Of a stretch of DNA of 49,570 bases, positions 16,969 to 25,526 are shown piece by piece; positions within the stretch are counted from its first letter, which is position 1; each line of letters starts with the position of its first letter. The position numbers were made by a program, and so were the translations under genes. The notes under the pieces were generated by a model. The model was not told the origin of the DNA. It made no database searches and saw only the letters and a program-made list of their open reading frames with translations. Source of the DNA: Anaerolineaceae bacterium UBA6073 (lineage in GTDB: Bacteria; Chloroflexota; Anaerolineae; Anaerolineales; Anaerolineaceae); assembly GCA_002436085.1 (NCBI GenBank), contig DIXT01000023.1, positions 22,207 through 71,776 of the forward strand, written 5' to 3'.

Positions 16969-17577
16969 ATGAGCGAACAAGACCTCATTGAACTTGCTGT
17001 CAGCGGAGATTTGGATGCTTTCAACCGCCTGGTACTACAGTACCAGGACGCCGCGTTCAATACCGCCTATCGCATCATGTCAGACCCCGCAGCAGCTGCG
17101 GACGCCACCCAGGAAGCTGTCATCTCTATGTACCGCAAACTGAATACCTATCGCGGCGGCTCTTTCAAGAGTTGGTTTCTGCGCATTGTGACCAACGCCT
17201 GCTATGATGAGCTGCGTCGGATCAAACGCCGGCCAAGCGTCCCGCTGGAACCTGAAAACGACGAAGGCGAACTGGTGGATTCCCCCTCCTGGATGGAAGA
17301 TGATGCCCCGGACCCGGATGAAGCCGCCAGCGCCCGGGAGCTGGAAAGCGCGATTGAGCACTGCCTGGCGGACCTTGAGGAAAAATTCCGGGTCGTGATG
17401 GTGCTGGTGGATATCTCCGGCGAGGATTACGAAAGCGTCTCCGCCATCATTAACCGCCCGATGGGCACCGTGAAGAGCCGCCTGGCGCGCGCCCGGCAGA
17501 AGATGCAAGACTGCCTGCGCGGTTTCGGGGAACTTTTACCTGAAAAATTCCGTCTCAAAGATGAGGAAACGGAATGA
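16969..17577 (+). CDS. ECF-type RNA polymerase sigma factor
   Basis: A 202-residue group IV sigma factor. Region 2 spans about residues 15-85 with DATQEAVISMYRKLNTYRGGSFKSWFLRIVTNACYDELR split by no gap. Region 4 covers about 125-180, with a helix-turn-helix ending in MGTVKSRLARARQKM. An acidic linker lies between them. The stop overlaps the anti-sigma start (ATGA), so the two are made together. The signal sensed is unknown; the binding partner should be the next gene. Confidence 0.93.
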   Translation: MSEQDLIELAVSGDLDAFNRLVLQYQDAAFNTAYRIMSDPAAAADATQEAVISMYRKLNTYRGGSFKSWFLRIVTNACYDELRRIKRRPSVPLEPENDEGELVDSPSWMEDDAPDPDEAASARELESAIEHCLADLEEKFRVVMVLVDISGEDYESVSAIINRPMGTVKSRLARARQKMQDCLRGFGELLPEKFRLKDEETE

Positions 17578-18482
17578 ACAGCAGGCAAGATACACTCCCG
17601 AAGAGGGATAATGAAGCGCTGTGCGCCTATTTGGATGGCGTAATGACAGGCGAAGAACGACAGAAGTTCGAAAAGCGCCTGGCAAAATCGCTGCGTCTAC
17701 AAAAAGCGCTTAAGGAGTACACCCAGCTTAGATTGTCTGTGCGCAGTTTGCCCTGCCAGCCCGCTCCGCGCAACTTCAGCCTCACCCGGGAAGAAGTCCG
17801 GGCGCTCAAACGCCAACCGGTGCTCTACCCGGCTTTTGGCTTTGCCTCTCTCGCCGCGGTGCTAATTCTGGCGCTGGTCTTTACCAGTGAGTTCATTTTC
17901 AAGACTTATTCCGCGCCCATGGCGAGTGAATCTCCCACCGAACTGGCGCTTTCCGCAGCCCCCAGTCAGGAAAATGCCCGCGATGTACCTGAGCAGCCGC
18001 AAATCTTCACCTGGGGCGGCGCATACGGTATGGGCGGCGGTGGCGCGGGAGGTATCGGGGGCGATGCTCCTGCTGCAGCATATGGTATGGGCGGCGGCTT
18101 ATCCGTTGGCACTACTATTGTCGGCAATACTGGCGAAGTGCCGGCCGCCAAACCGGGCGAAATCACCGCACCGCTGCCATCCGAAGAAGCTGGCGCTGGC
18201 CTGCCGGAGACACCTGAGGAAGAAGCCCCGCAGGCACAGGTTTTCAGCACGCCGATGAGCTCCGAACCGGTCGAACCGCTCATTTTCGGCATCCGTGAGT
18301 CGGAAGCCGGGCAGATTATCGCCAGTTACCCGCCAGCGGAAGCTAAAACGGCGCCCGAGACCGCCGCGGACACCCAGACGGAAGCAAACCCGGCCCTCGT
18401 TTCTGATGTTCTGAAAATCGGACTGCTGGCTAGCGCGTTTGTGCTGGCGCTGCTGGCGCTGGTATTTTATCTGAAGCGCTGA
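17574..18482 (+). CDS. Membrane anti-sigma factor with Gly-rich extracellular region
   Basis: A 302-residue partner of the upstream sigma factor. The cytoplasmic N-terminus (about residues 1-75) resembles anti-sigma domains: LCAYLDGVMTGEERQKFEKRL. There is no HxxxCxxC zinc motif, so redox or zinc control of the ZAS type is unlikely. A first membrane helix spans about 83-105. The outer part is Pro/Ala/Glu-rich with a glycine block holding two AYGMGGG repeats (about 145-180). A second helix lies at the very C-terminus, followed by YLKR. Two helices would make the outer region a loop fixed at both ends, an unusual layout for this family. Confidence 0.8.
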   Translation: MNSRQDTLPKRDNEALCAYLDGVMTGEERQKFEKRLAKSLRLQKALKEYTQLRLSVRSLPCQPAPRNFSLTREEVRALKRQPVLYPAFGFASLAAVLILALVFTSEFIFKTYSAPMASESPTELALSAAPSQENARDVPEQPQIFTWGGAYGMGGGGAGGIGGDAPAAAYGMGGGLSVGTTIVGNTGEVPAAKPGEITAPLPSEEAGAGLPETPEEEAPQAQVFSTPMSSEPVEPLIFGIRESEAGQIIASYPPAEAKTAPETAADTQTEANPALVSDVLKIGLLASAFVLALLALVFYLKR

Positions 18483-18499
18483 CCTGACCCCTTAAAACC

Positions 18500-18532
18500 A
18501 AAGCGCCTCTGAGAACTCAGAGGCGCTTTTTG
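18500..18532. terminator. Bidirectional intrinsic terminator
   Basis: AAAGCGCCTCTGAG-AA-CTCAGAGGCGCTTTTT, with T tracts readable on both strands. It serves the anti-sigma gene on plus and metK on minus. Confidence 0.9.
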
Positions 18533-18543
18533 TAATTCAATTT

Positions 18544-19770
18544 TTATAGACCGGCTGCCTGGCGCAGTTCCTCAGTCTTGTTTGTCTTTTCCCAGCTCAA
18601 ATCCAGGTCGTCCCGGCCAAAGTGCCCGTATGCTGCCAGCGGGCTGTAGATAGGCTTCAGCAGGTCCAGCTGATGAATGATAGCCCGCGGGCGCAGGTCG
18701 AACACCTTACTGATGGCGGCGGCAATTTTATCATCGTCAATCACGCCGGTTCCAAAGGTTTCCACGTTCACGCTCAGCGGTTCGGCTTTGCCAATCGCGT
18801 AAGCAATCTGAACTTCGCAGCGGGAGGCCAGCTTGGCCGCCACCACGTTCTTGGCAACCCAGCGCGCGGCATACGCGCCGGAGCGGTCAACTTTTGTCGG
18901 GTCTTTTCCGCTGAAGCAGCCGCCGCCGTGCCTGCCCATGCTGCCGTAGGTGTCCACGATAATCTTGCGCCCGGTCAGCCCGGAATCGCCCAGCGGTCCG
19001 CCCACCACAAAGCGCCCGGTGGGGTTGGTGTAAATCTTGATGTTTTCGTCCACCAACTCGGCGGGGAGCACGGGTTTAATCACGTGTTCGATTAAATCCT
19101 CGCGGATTTGTTCGTTGGTGACGGTTTTGCCCGCCAGTTTGTCGGCGTGTTGGGTGCTGATGAGCACGGTATCGATGCGAGCGGGTTTGCCGTAGTGGTA
19201 TTCTACAGTCACCTGGCTCTTGCCGTCCGGATACATCCATTTTAGCGTGCCGTTCTTGCGTACTTCCGCCATGCGGCGGCAGAGCTTATGCGAGAGGTAA
19301 ATTGGAAGAGGCAGCAGCTGCTCAGTTTCGTCGCAGGCATATCCGAACATCATGCCCTGGTCTCCTGCGCCGCCGGCGTTGATGTACTCTTCGCTGTATT
19401 CCACCGGCACAGTCTTGCCGTTCTGGTCCACGCCGCGCGCGATATCCGGAGACTGAGCGGACACCGCCACCATCACGGCGCAGGTGGAGCCGTCGAAGCC
19501 CTTCTTGCCGCGGTCGTAGCCAATGCCATTGACCACGTCGCGCACCAGCTTTTCAATATCCACATAGGTGTTAGTGGTCATCTCGCCGGTCACCAGCACG
19601 AAGCCGGTTTTGGTAACAGTTTCAATCGCCACACGGGAGGAGGGGTCCGCCCGCAGGGCTTCGTCAAGGACTGCGTCGCTGATCTGATCGCAGATTTTAT
19701 CCGGGTGGCCTTCGGTCACGGATTCAGAAGTGAACAGGTATTTGGGTGACTTCATAAAAGTCGTCGTCAT
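18544..19770 (-). CDS. metK: S-adenosylmethionine synthetase
   Basis: A 408-residue MetK that makes S-adenosylmethionine from methionine and ATP. Signature segments are SESVTEGHPDKICDQISDAVLD (split here after 20: SESVTEGHPDKICDQISDAV), GDQGMMFGYACDE, and GGGCFSGKDPTKVDRSGAYA with the P-loop-like GGG. The conserved DPSSRVAIET and DLRPRAIIHQLDL regions are also present. GGAGG lies 11 nt before the ATG. Expression is controlled by the SAM-I riboswitch and terminator directly upstream, so the product represses its own gene. Confidence 0.97.
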   Translation of the reverse strand: MTTTFMKSPKYLFTSESVTEGHPDKICDQISDAVLDEALRADPSSRVAIETVTKTGFVLVTGEMTTNTYVDIEKLVRDVVNGIGYDRGKKGFDGSTCAVMVAVSAQSPDIARGVDQNGKTVPVEYSEEYINAGGAGDQGMMFGYACDETEQLLPLPIYLSHKLCRRMAEVRKNGTLKWMYPDGKSQVTVEYHYGKPARIDTVLISTQHADKLAGKTVTNEQIREDLIEHVIKPVLPAELVDENIKIYTNPTGRFVVGGPLGDSGLTGRKIIVDTYGSMGRHGGGCFSGKDPTKVDRSGAYAARWVAKNVVAAKLASRCEVQIAYAIGKAEPLSVNVETFGTGVIDDDKIAAAISKVFDLRPRAIIHQLDLLKPIYSPLAAYGHFGRDDLDLSWEKTNKTEELRQAAGL

Positions 19771-19792
19771 AGTAAGAAACCTCCAGTTTCTT

Positions 19793-19820
19793 TAAAAAAG
19801 AACCCCTCGCGGAGAGGGGG
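19793..19820 (-). terminator. Regulated terminator of the metK SAM riboswitch
   Basis: Read on minus: CCCCTC-TCCGC-GAGGGG followed by TTCTTTTTT. It lies about 20 nt after the riboswitch P1 stem and about 25 nt before metK, the usual place for an attenuator. Confidence 0.85.
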
Positions 19821-19841
19821 GCATTGTTCATGCTGGCTCGC

Positions 19842-19949
19842 CTCTCATCTTCCAGAAATACTGCTCTGCCGGAGTTGGCACCGTCCAGGCTTTCGCCTGG
19901 TGGTTGCCGAGGTATCATCGGGCCGTTCCCTCCACCTCTCTGGATAAGT
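19842..19949 (-). promoter_or_regulatory. SAM-I (S-box) riboswitch controlling metK
   Basis: Read on minus: CTTATCCAGAGAGGTGGAGGGA, CGGCCCGATGATACCTCGGCAACC, GGTGCCAACTCCGGCAGA and GATGAGAG appear in canonical order. P1 is closed by CTTATC with GATGAG. The P3 region CCAGGC-GAAA-GCCTGG is a perfect tetraloop hairpin. With SAM bound, the downstream terminator should form and metK should be turned off. Confidence 0.96.
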
Positions 19950-19981
19950 GCGCCGCTTAGGGCTGTTAAATTGTTGAATTT

Positions 19982-20010
19982 CTTATATCATGCTTTAGAT
20001 TTTTATGCAA
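19982..20010 (-). promoter_or_regulatory. Candidate promoter of the metK riboswitch transcript
   Basis: On minus: TTGCAT (20010-20005), a 17-bp spacer, then TATAAG (19987-19982). Transcription would begin near 19975, about 25 nt ahead of the riboswitch. Confidence 0.65.
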
Positions 20011-20021
20011 TAGCAAATACA

Positions 20022-20241
20022 GAGGGTGTTGAAAAACATTGGTTAATCGATTACATCAAAATTTTTCAAATTTAAGAATTTAAATCTGCCCCCACCCTCA
20101 CCAGCATCGTGCGGAAAGTTTTACACTGAAACGAGACGCTGGGGAGGGGAATCAAAGGGGAGGGGTTTATGAACATATTGTGTTCTTCTTGAATATAAAG
20201 TTGTTCGTTTTTTTATTGTTCTGGACATTTTCAACACCCTC
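20022..20241. repeat. MITE-like element with 14-bp terminal inverted repeats
   Basis: GAGGGTGTTGAAAA at 20022-20035 is matched by TTTTCAACACCCTC at 20228-20241. The 220 bp between hold no ORF of note, but include a CCCCACCCTCACC…GGGGAGGGGAATC tract that could pair internally. Ends of this type are seen on insertion sequences, which suggests a non-autonomous derivative. No target duplication is obvious. The left end is about 12 bp from the metK -35 box. Confidence 0.6.
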
Positions 20242-20330
20242 AAAATGAACATTTTGCTTACAATCAGCAAAATTCCCATCCTTTCATTTTTCGCGACCGG
20301 ATCTCACCCTCCCGAATTTAGAAAATGAAA

Positions 20331-20360
20331 TTGTAAAGTTATTAAAATTTACACTATAAT
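20331..20360 (+). promoter_or_regulatory. Promoter of a probable leaderless membrane-protein gene
   Basis: TTGTAA, an 18-bp spacer, then TATAAT ending 6 nt before the ATG at 20367. The start codon would be at or next to +1, and there is no Shine-Dalgarno sequence. Confidence 0.75.
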
Positions 20361-20366
20361 ATTAGT

Positions 20367-21263
20367 ATGGCAGCGCCGTTTGCAAGAAAAAAACAACGCA
20401 TAGGTTTTTTCTACGGGCTGGTTGCGGGGGCAGTCCTCTCAATGACTGCCTGGGGGGTAGACGCGGTACAGCTGGCGAGCGCGCATGTGGCTTTTCCATT
20501 CACAAAATTCCTTCCCGCCCTTTTTATCTGCGCTTTAGCGGGCAGTATAGTGGGCTGGCTCTCTATTCGCATCGGTCATTGGCTGGCGTCCATCATCCTG
20601 TGGATACTGCTGGCCGTTCTGGCGGTCTGGCTGGTGCTGTGGCTGCCTGTCAACGGCAGTGCGCAGATCCTGCGCTGGCTGAACCCCAACCTGGCGCATT
20701 GGATCGAATACCCGCCCATCGATGGCTTGGGCCAATTCCGCGTGATCGGTCTGATCGTCATCGGCATTCCCTGTCTGCTGTGCGGCATCATGGAAAACAA
20801 CCTGGTGGACCAAACGCTATCTGCCCAGGGGGTCGGCGGTTGGATTGCCATGCTGCTGGTTGCGGCGCTCCTGTTGGGCGCGGCGGGTTTCGCAGCGGAT
20901 GAGCTCCTGAACCGCCATTTCCGCGAGTCCGCGCAAGCCTTGAACCAGACGCTGGCGTTTGCCGCTGAAAACCAGGGAAAAGTCGTGGAAAAAACGCTTG
21001 CCAGGCGCATGCGTCTGAGTGTCGTTAAACAACTTGGAAATCTGGTCACAAATCCGCACGAAATGATCTTGATCGCCTATGACTCCACGCTTGGCCAGAT
21101 GGACTACCTGGTAGATTTCCGCGGAACCTGGGCGCGCTGCAAAGTCATCTATGCCCAACCTACCCAGTGCAACTTAATGGAGGAGTTGACCCAGAAATAC
21201 TACATTTCTGATGGAAAAGATAGGTTTGTCTGGATAAATTTGACCTCTCCGTTGTTCCCATAA
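20367..21263 (+). CDS. Multi-pass membrane protein of unknown function
   Basis: A 298-residue protein with about five or six hydrophobic helices: roughly residues 13-35, 45-66, 72-98, 125-143 and 155-180. They are followed by a soluble C-terminal part of about 110 residues (VVEKTLARRMRLSVVKQLGN… MDYLVDFRGTWARCKVIYAQP). I do not recognise a family or catalytic motif. The C-terminal part could be an extracytoplasmic domain. It is not co-directional with anything upstream, and a candidate -10 box for the peptide transporter lies just past its stop. The mRNA is probably leaderless. Confidence 0.75.
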   Translation: MAAPFARKKQRIGFFYGLVAGAVLSMTAWGVDAVQLASAHVAFPFTKFLPALFICALAGSIVGWLSIRIGHWLASIILWILLAVLAVWLVLWLPVNGSAQILRWLNPNLAHWIEYPPIDGLGQFRVIGLIVIGIPCLLCGIMENNLVDQTLSAQGVGGWIAMLLVAALLLGAAGFAADELLNRHFRESAQALNQTLAFAAENQGKVVEKTLARRMRLSVVKQLGNLVTNPHEMILIAYDSTLGQMDYLVDFRGTWARCKVIYAQPTQCNLMEELTQKYYISDGKDRFVWINLTSPLFP

Positions 21264-21371
21264 TGCGGTTATAATAATTAGGCTTACAAACCTACCAAAA
21301 AACTTTGGCTATGAGTAATATTTCTAATTTTTCCACAAGCTTTAATAAATTGATGTAAGAAGGGCTCATCG

Positions 21372-22361
21372 ATGGCTGAAAAAATTCTTGATGTGCAAGG
21401 ACTGGAGACCCAATTCAAGACACCGGAGGGCATTGTCCACGCTGTCAACGGGGTTTCTATCCACCTTGACGAAGGGGAAACCCTGGGATTAGTTGGTGAG
21501 AGCGGCTGCGGAAAAAGCGTTACCATGCTTTCCATCCTCAGGCTCATCCAGTCACCTCCCGGTCAGATTGTTGCCGGTAAAGCCATCTTTAAGGGCAGCG
21601 ACTTGTTGGCGATGAGCCAGGAAGAAATCCGTCAGGTGCGCGGCGGGCAAATCAGCATGATTTTTCAGGACCCGATGACCTCCCTGAACCCTGTAATGAA
21701 TATCGGCAAGCAGATGGCGGAGCCGATGCTGCTGCACCTGGGCATCACGCCCAAAGAAGCGCGCGAACGGTCCATCAAGCTGCTTGAATCGGTCGGCATC
21801 CCCCGCGCCGGTGAACGGCTGAAGGACTACCCGCACCAGTATTCAGGCGGCATGCGCCAGCGCGTGATGATTGCCATGGCACTCTCATGCAACCCGCAAA
21901 TCCTAATCGCGGACGAGCCCACCACAGCCCTGGACGTGACCATCCAGGCGCAAATTGTGGACCTGGTCATCCGCCTGCGCCAGGAACTGGGCATGGCAAT
22001 TATCTGGATTACGCACGACCTGGGCGTAGCAGCTAGCATTGCCAACCGCATCGCGGTTATGTACGGCGGTTTCATCATCGAAGAAGCCGCTGTTAAAGAG
22101 CTGTACGCTAATCCTTCTCACCCCTATACGCTTGGTTTGATCAACAGCCTCCCGCAAATTCAACGTAAAGGCCGCCAACGCTTGTATTCCATTGAGGGCA
22201 TGCCCCCCATCCTCCTGCAAACCCCAAAAGCCTGTCCGTTCGCGCCCCGCTGCCGTTGGGTGCGGGAAAAGTGCTGGCAGCAAAACCCCATGTTGGAAAG
22301 TATCGGAGAAAACCATAAAGTGGCTTGCTGGGTGGACACGACAACGGGAAGTGAGCGTTAA
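21372..22361 (+). CDS. Oligopeptide/dipeptide ABC transporter ATP-binding protein (DppD/OppD type)
   Basis: A 329-residue ATPase that powers peptide import. Walker A is GESGCGKS (about residues 41-48), the Q-loop is FQDPMTSLNP, the ABC signature is YSGGMRQRVMIAM, Walker B is ILIADEPTTALD, and the switch histidine is in ITHDLG. The C-terminal oligopeptide-transporter extension carries cysteines (KACPFAPRC, EKCW) typical of an iron-sulfur site in this subfamily. AGAAGG precedes the ATG. It is the first gene of a five-gene operon and overlaps the next ATPase by one base (TAATG). Confidence 0.95.
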   Translation: MAEKILDVQGLETQFKTPEGIVHAVNGVSIHLDEGETLGLVGESGCGKSVTMLSILRLIQSPPGQIVAGKAIFKGSDLLAMSQEEIRQVRGGQISMIFQDPMTSLNPVMNIGKQMAEPMLLHLGITPKEARERSIKLLESVGIPRAGERLKDYPHQYSGGMRQRVMIAMALSCNPQILIADEPTTALDVTIQAQIVDLVIRLRQELGMAIIWITHDLGVAASIANRIAVMYGGFIIEEAAVKELYANPSHPYTLGLINSLPQIQRKGRQRLYSIEGMPPILLQTPKACPFAPRCRWVREKCWQQNPMLESIGENHKVACWVDTTTGSER

Positions 22362-23386
22362 TGAAAACTGACAACGATATCCTGGTCAAAATTGAAAATC
22401 TGGTAATGCATTTCCCGATTTATCGGGGTGTCATCCGCCGGCAGGTTGGCGCTGTGCGCGCCGTGGACGGTGTCTCGCTCGAGATCCGGCAAGGCGAAAC
22501 CCTGGGTCTGGTGGGTGAATCCGGCTGCGGTAAAACCACCGTCGGGCGCACCATCCTGCAGCTCTACAAACCCACTTCAGGGCACGTGTACTACAAAGGC
22601 ACCGACCTAGCCAAATTGAAGCCGGAGCCGATGCGCCTGATGCGCAAGGACCTGCAGATGATTTTCCAGGACCCCTATGCCAGCCTTAACCCGCGCATGA
22701 CCGTGCGCGACATCATTGGCGACCCTATGTTTGCCTTCGGCGAAGCCAGCGGCAAACAAATTGATGAGCGCGTGCAGGAACTGCTCAAGCTCGTCCGTCT
22801 GGACCCGGACTTCGCCAACCGCTATCCGCACGAATTTTCCGGGGGTCAGCGTCAGCGTATTGGCGTGGCACGCGCGCTTACCACGAACCCCTCTTTCATT
22901 GTCTGCGACGAGCCGATTTCCGCTCTGGATGTTTCCATCCAGGCGCAGGTGGTCAACCTGCTGGAAGACCTGCAGCGCGACCTTGGCCTCACCTACCTCT
23001 TCATCGCGCACGACCTTTCCATGGTGCGCCACATCAGCGACCGCGTCGCGGTGATGTACCTTGGAGTGGTTGTGGAACTTGCCGACCGCAACGAAATATA
23101 CGACAATCCCCTGCATCCTTACACCAAGGCTCTGCTGTCCGCTATCCCTGTACCGGATCCCACTTTTTATGAGACCCGCCAGCGGATCATACTTGAGGGA
23201 GATGTTCCTTCCCCTGCCAACCCGCCCTCCGGCTGCCGCTTCCGCACCCGCTGCCCAATCGCCGATGAGAGTTGCGCGCTTGAGCGTCCGGAATTCCGCG
23301 AAGTCTCGCCCGGGCATTTTGTGGCTTGTATTAAAGTTGGAATGCAAACGAACACCAAGGAGGTGATAAATCAGGAAAGCGTATAA
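22361..23386 (+). CDS. Oligopeptide/dipeptide ABC transporter ATP-binding protein (DppF/OppF type)
   Basis: The second ATPase of the transporter, 341 residues. Walker A is GESGCGKTT (about residues 51-59), the Q-loop is FQDPYASLNP, the signature is FSGGQRQRIGVARAL, Walker B is FIVCDEPISALDVS, and the switch is FIAHDLSMV. The C-terminal Cys cluster (GCRFRTRCPIADESC) matches the family and is expected to bind an Fe-S cluster. It forms a heterodimer with the upstream ATPase. The binding-protein gene begins about 65 bp downstream. Confidence 0.95.
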   Translation: MKTDNDILVKIENLVMHFPIYRGVIRRQVGAVRAVDGVSLEIRQGETLGLVGESGCGKTTVGRTILQLYKPTSGHVYYKGTDLAKLKPEPMRLMRKDLQMIFQDPYASLNPRMTVRDIIGDPMFAFGEASGKQIDERVQELLKLVRLDPDFANRYPHEFSGGQRQRIGVARALTTNPSFIVCDEPISALDVSIQAQVVNLLEDLQRDLGLTYLFIAHDLSMVRHISDRVAVMYLGVVVELADRNEIYDNPLHPYTKALLSAIPVPDPTFYETRQRIILEGDVPSPANPPSGCRFRTRCPIADESCALERPEFREVSPGHFVACIKVGMQTNTKEVINQESV

Positions 23387-23451
23387 ACCCATTGTTGTTG
23401 TATCAGTCTGCCAAAAACAATTCAGACCATTCTCTCAAGGAGGAGAATAAA

Positions 23452-25497
23452 ATGCGTAAACTGTATTTGCTTATTGCACTGATTTTGGTTGCGAGCCTGG
23501 GCTTGGCTGCTTGCGGTACCACCGCCACCGAAGCCCCCGCCACCGAAGCCCCTGCCGCTACTGAAGCCCCTGCCGCGACCGAAGAACCCGCCGCGACCGA
23601 AGCCCCGGTGGAAGAAGTCGTCCTGAACCCGTATCTGGGCTCCAACAAACTGGACGGCAACGGCGTTCCCCCCACCTTCTTTGATGACATTCACATCCGC
23701 AAAGCCTTCGCATATGCGTTCGACTGGGAAGTGATCATCAACGAAGTCTACCAGGGTGAAGCTGTTCAATCCAAGGTTCTATCTCTGCCTGGTATGCCCG
23801 GCTACGACCCCGAAGCCCCCTTCTATTCCCTGGACCTGGAAAAATCCGCCGAGGAATTCAAACTGGCTGACGTCGATAAAGACGGCATTCCCGCTGGCGA
23901 AGACCCCGATGACATCTGGGAACTTGGCTTCCGCATCCAGATGCTGTACAACACCGGCAACACCACCCGCCAGATCATGGCCGAAATCATGCAGGCTAGT
24001 CTCTCCGAAGTGAATGAAAAATTCACGGTCGAAGTTCTTGGTCTGCCCTGGCCCGCCTACCTGGCCGCCCAGCGCGCCCACAAAATCCCGATCATGACCG
24101 CCGGCTGGCTGGAAGATATTCATGACGCCCACAACTGGTACCAGCCCTATACCACCGGTACCTACGGCGCCCGCCAGAATATGCCCGCTGACCTCAAAGC
24201 CCAGTTCAAGACCCTGCTTGATCAAGGTGTCTCCCTTATTGATCCGGCTGAACGCCATGCCGTTTACCAGCAGTTCAACCAGCTGTACTACGATCAGGTT
24301 CCTGGCATTCCGGTGGTCCTCGTTACCTCCCATGCTTACGAACAGAAGTGGATCTCGGGCCGCATTATGAACCCGATCTTCTCCGGCATCTACTTCAAGA
24401 CCATCTCTAAGGCCGAAGGCGCCAATATGCCTGACACCCTGACCTATGCAACCATCGGCGATGCCGACACCCTCGACCCCGCCCTCAGCTACGACACCTC
24501 CAGCGGCGAAGTCATCCAGAACGTCTACGAGACCCTCGTGTTCTATGATGGCGAGAGGACTGACCAATTCGTCGGCCAACTGGCCACCGATTGGACTGTT
24601 TCCGATGACGGCACTGTGTGGACCTTCAATATCCGCCAGGGCGTCAAATTCCACGCTGGTGGCGATCTGACCCCGTCCGATGTGGCGTATTCACTCGAGC
24701 GCGGCCTCCTGCAGGGCGGCTATTCCTCCCCGCAGTGGCTGCTGGCCGAACCTTTCTTCGGTGTTGGCGTGGATGACATCACCGGTTTGGTGGACGATTT
24801 CGCTTCCGCTGACGACCGCGAGGCCCTGATGGCCAACCCGGCCGAGAAACTTGTCGCGGCTTGCGAAACCGTAAAATCCAAGATCGTTGCCGACGACGCT
24901 GCCGGCACCGTGACCCTCACCCTGGCGCAGCCATGGGGTCCTTTCCTGCCCACCATCGCGAATGGCTGGGGTTCAGTCATGGACAAAGAATGGGTCATCG
25001 AGAACGGCGGCTGGGACGGCTCTTGCGATACCTGGCAGAATACCTACGGTATGACTTCCGCTGAAGATCCCTTCACCCCGATTGCCAATGGCACCGGCGC
25101 CTACCAACTGGATCACTGGACCCAGGGTTCTGAGATCGTTCTCAAAGCCTTCGACGGCTATTGGGGCGAGCCCGCCAAGGTTCCGAATGTAACCATTGCG
25201 ATCATCCCTGAATTCGGCACCCGCTTTGCGATGCTCCAGGCTGGCGACATTGATTTCATGGACGTCCCGGTGGAACAGCGCCCGCAAGTTGACCCGATGG
25301 TGAGCGAAGCCGCGGTTTACGACGCTGAAACCAACACGTACAAAGCCCCCGTCCCGGTGTGCACTATCGACACCGACAAACTCGGCCTCGACCGCTTTGA
25401 GCTCTGCGAAGAAGCAAACGACCGCCCGCTGCGCCTGTACATCGGCCGCCCCGGTCTGCAACAGGACGTTATCCTGTTCAACTTCCTGATTGAGTAG
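23452..25497 (+). CDS. Peptide-binding lipoprotein (SBP_bac_5 family) with circularly permuted domain order
   Basis: A 681-residue solute-binding lipoprotein. The signal peptide ends in LGLAAC, with the lipidated Cys at residue 21, followed by a TEAP/ATEAPA linker to about residue 55. The order after that is unusual. Residues 58-322 match what is normally the C-terminal half of the family: IHIRKAFAYAFDWE at 80-93, then GMPGYDPEAPFYSLD, and GWLEDIHDAHNW. Residues 327-681 match what is normally the N-terminal half: TLTYATIGDADTLDPALSYD, then LATDWTVSDDGTVWTFNIRQ from 377. The protein stops at DVILFNFLIE, which in ordinary homologues continues directly into a segment like NPYLGSNKLDGNGVPP, found here at 59-74. 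The frame is uninterrupted. Start 23452 follows AAGGAGGAG. The function is presumably peptide capture for the flanking permeases. Confidence 0.9.
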   Translation: MRKLYLLIALILVASLGLAACGTTATEAPATEAPAATEAPAATEEPAATEAPVEEVVLNPYLGSNKLDGNGVPPTFFDDIHIRKAFAYAFDWEVIINEVYQGEAVQSKVLSLPGMPGYDPEAPFYSLDLEKSAEEFKLADVDKDGIPAGEDPDDIWELGFRIQMLYNTGNTTRQIMAEIMQASLSEVNEKFTVEVLGLPWPAYLAAQRAHKIPIMTAGWLEDIHDAHNWYQPYTTGTYGARQNMPADLKAQFKTLLDQGVSLIDPAERHAVYQQFNQLYYDQVPGIPVVLVTSHAYEQKWISGRIMNPIFSGIYFKTISKAEGANMPDTLTYATIGDADTLDPALSYDTSSGEVIQNVYETLVFYDGERTDQFVGQLATDWTVSDDGTVWTFNIRQGVKFHAGGDLTPSDVAYSLERGLLQGGYSSPQWLLAEPFFGVGVDDITGLVDDFASADDREALMANPAEKLVAACETVKSKIVADDAAGTVTLTLAQPWGPFLPTIANGWGSVMDKEWVIENGGWDGSCDTWQNTYGMTSAEDPFTPIANGTGAYQLDHWTQGSEIVLKAFDGYWGEPAKVPNVTIAIIPEFGTRFAMLQAGDIDFMDVPVEQRPQVDPMVSEAAVYDAETNTYKAPVPVCTIDTDKLGLDRFELCEEANDRPLRLYIGRPGLQQDVILFNFLIE

Positions 25498-25526
25498 GAT
25501 TTAGAACAGGCTAACAGCTGATACAA

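Noticed and set aside
23452..25497. Fusion of two partial binding-protein genes through a frameshift or deletion
   Set aside because: The two halves are complementary rather than overlapping, there is a single frame, and the ends join seamlessly in canonical order. Permutation explains it better, though assembly error remains to be excluded.
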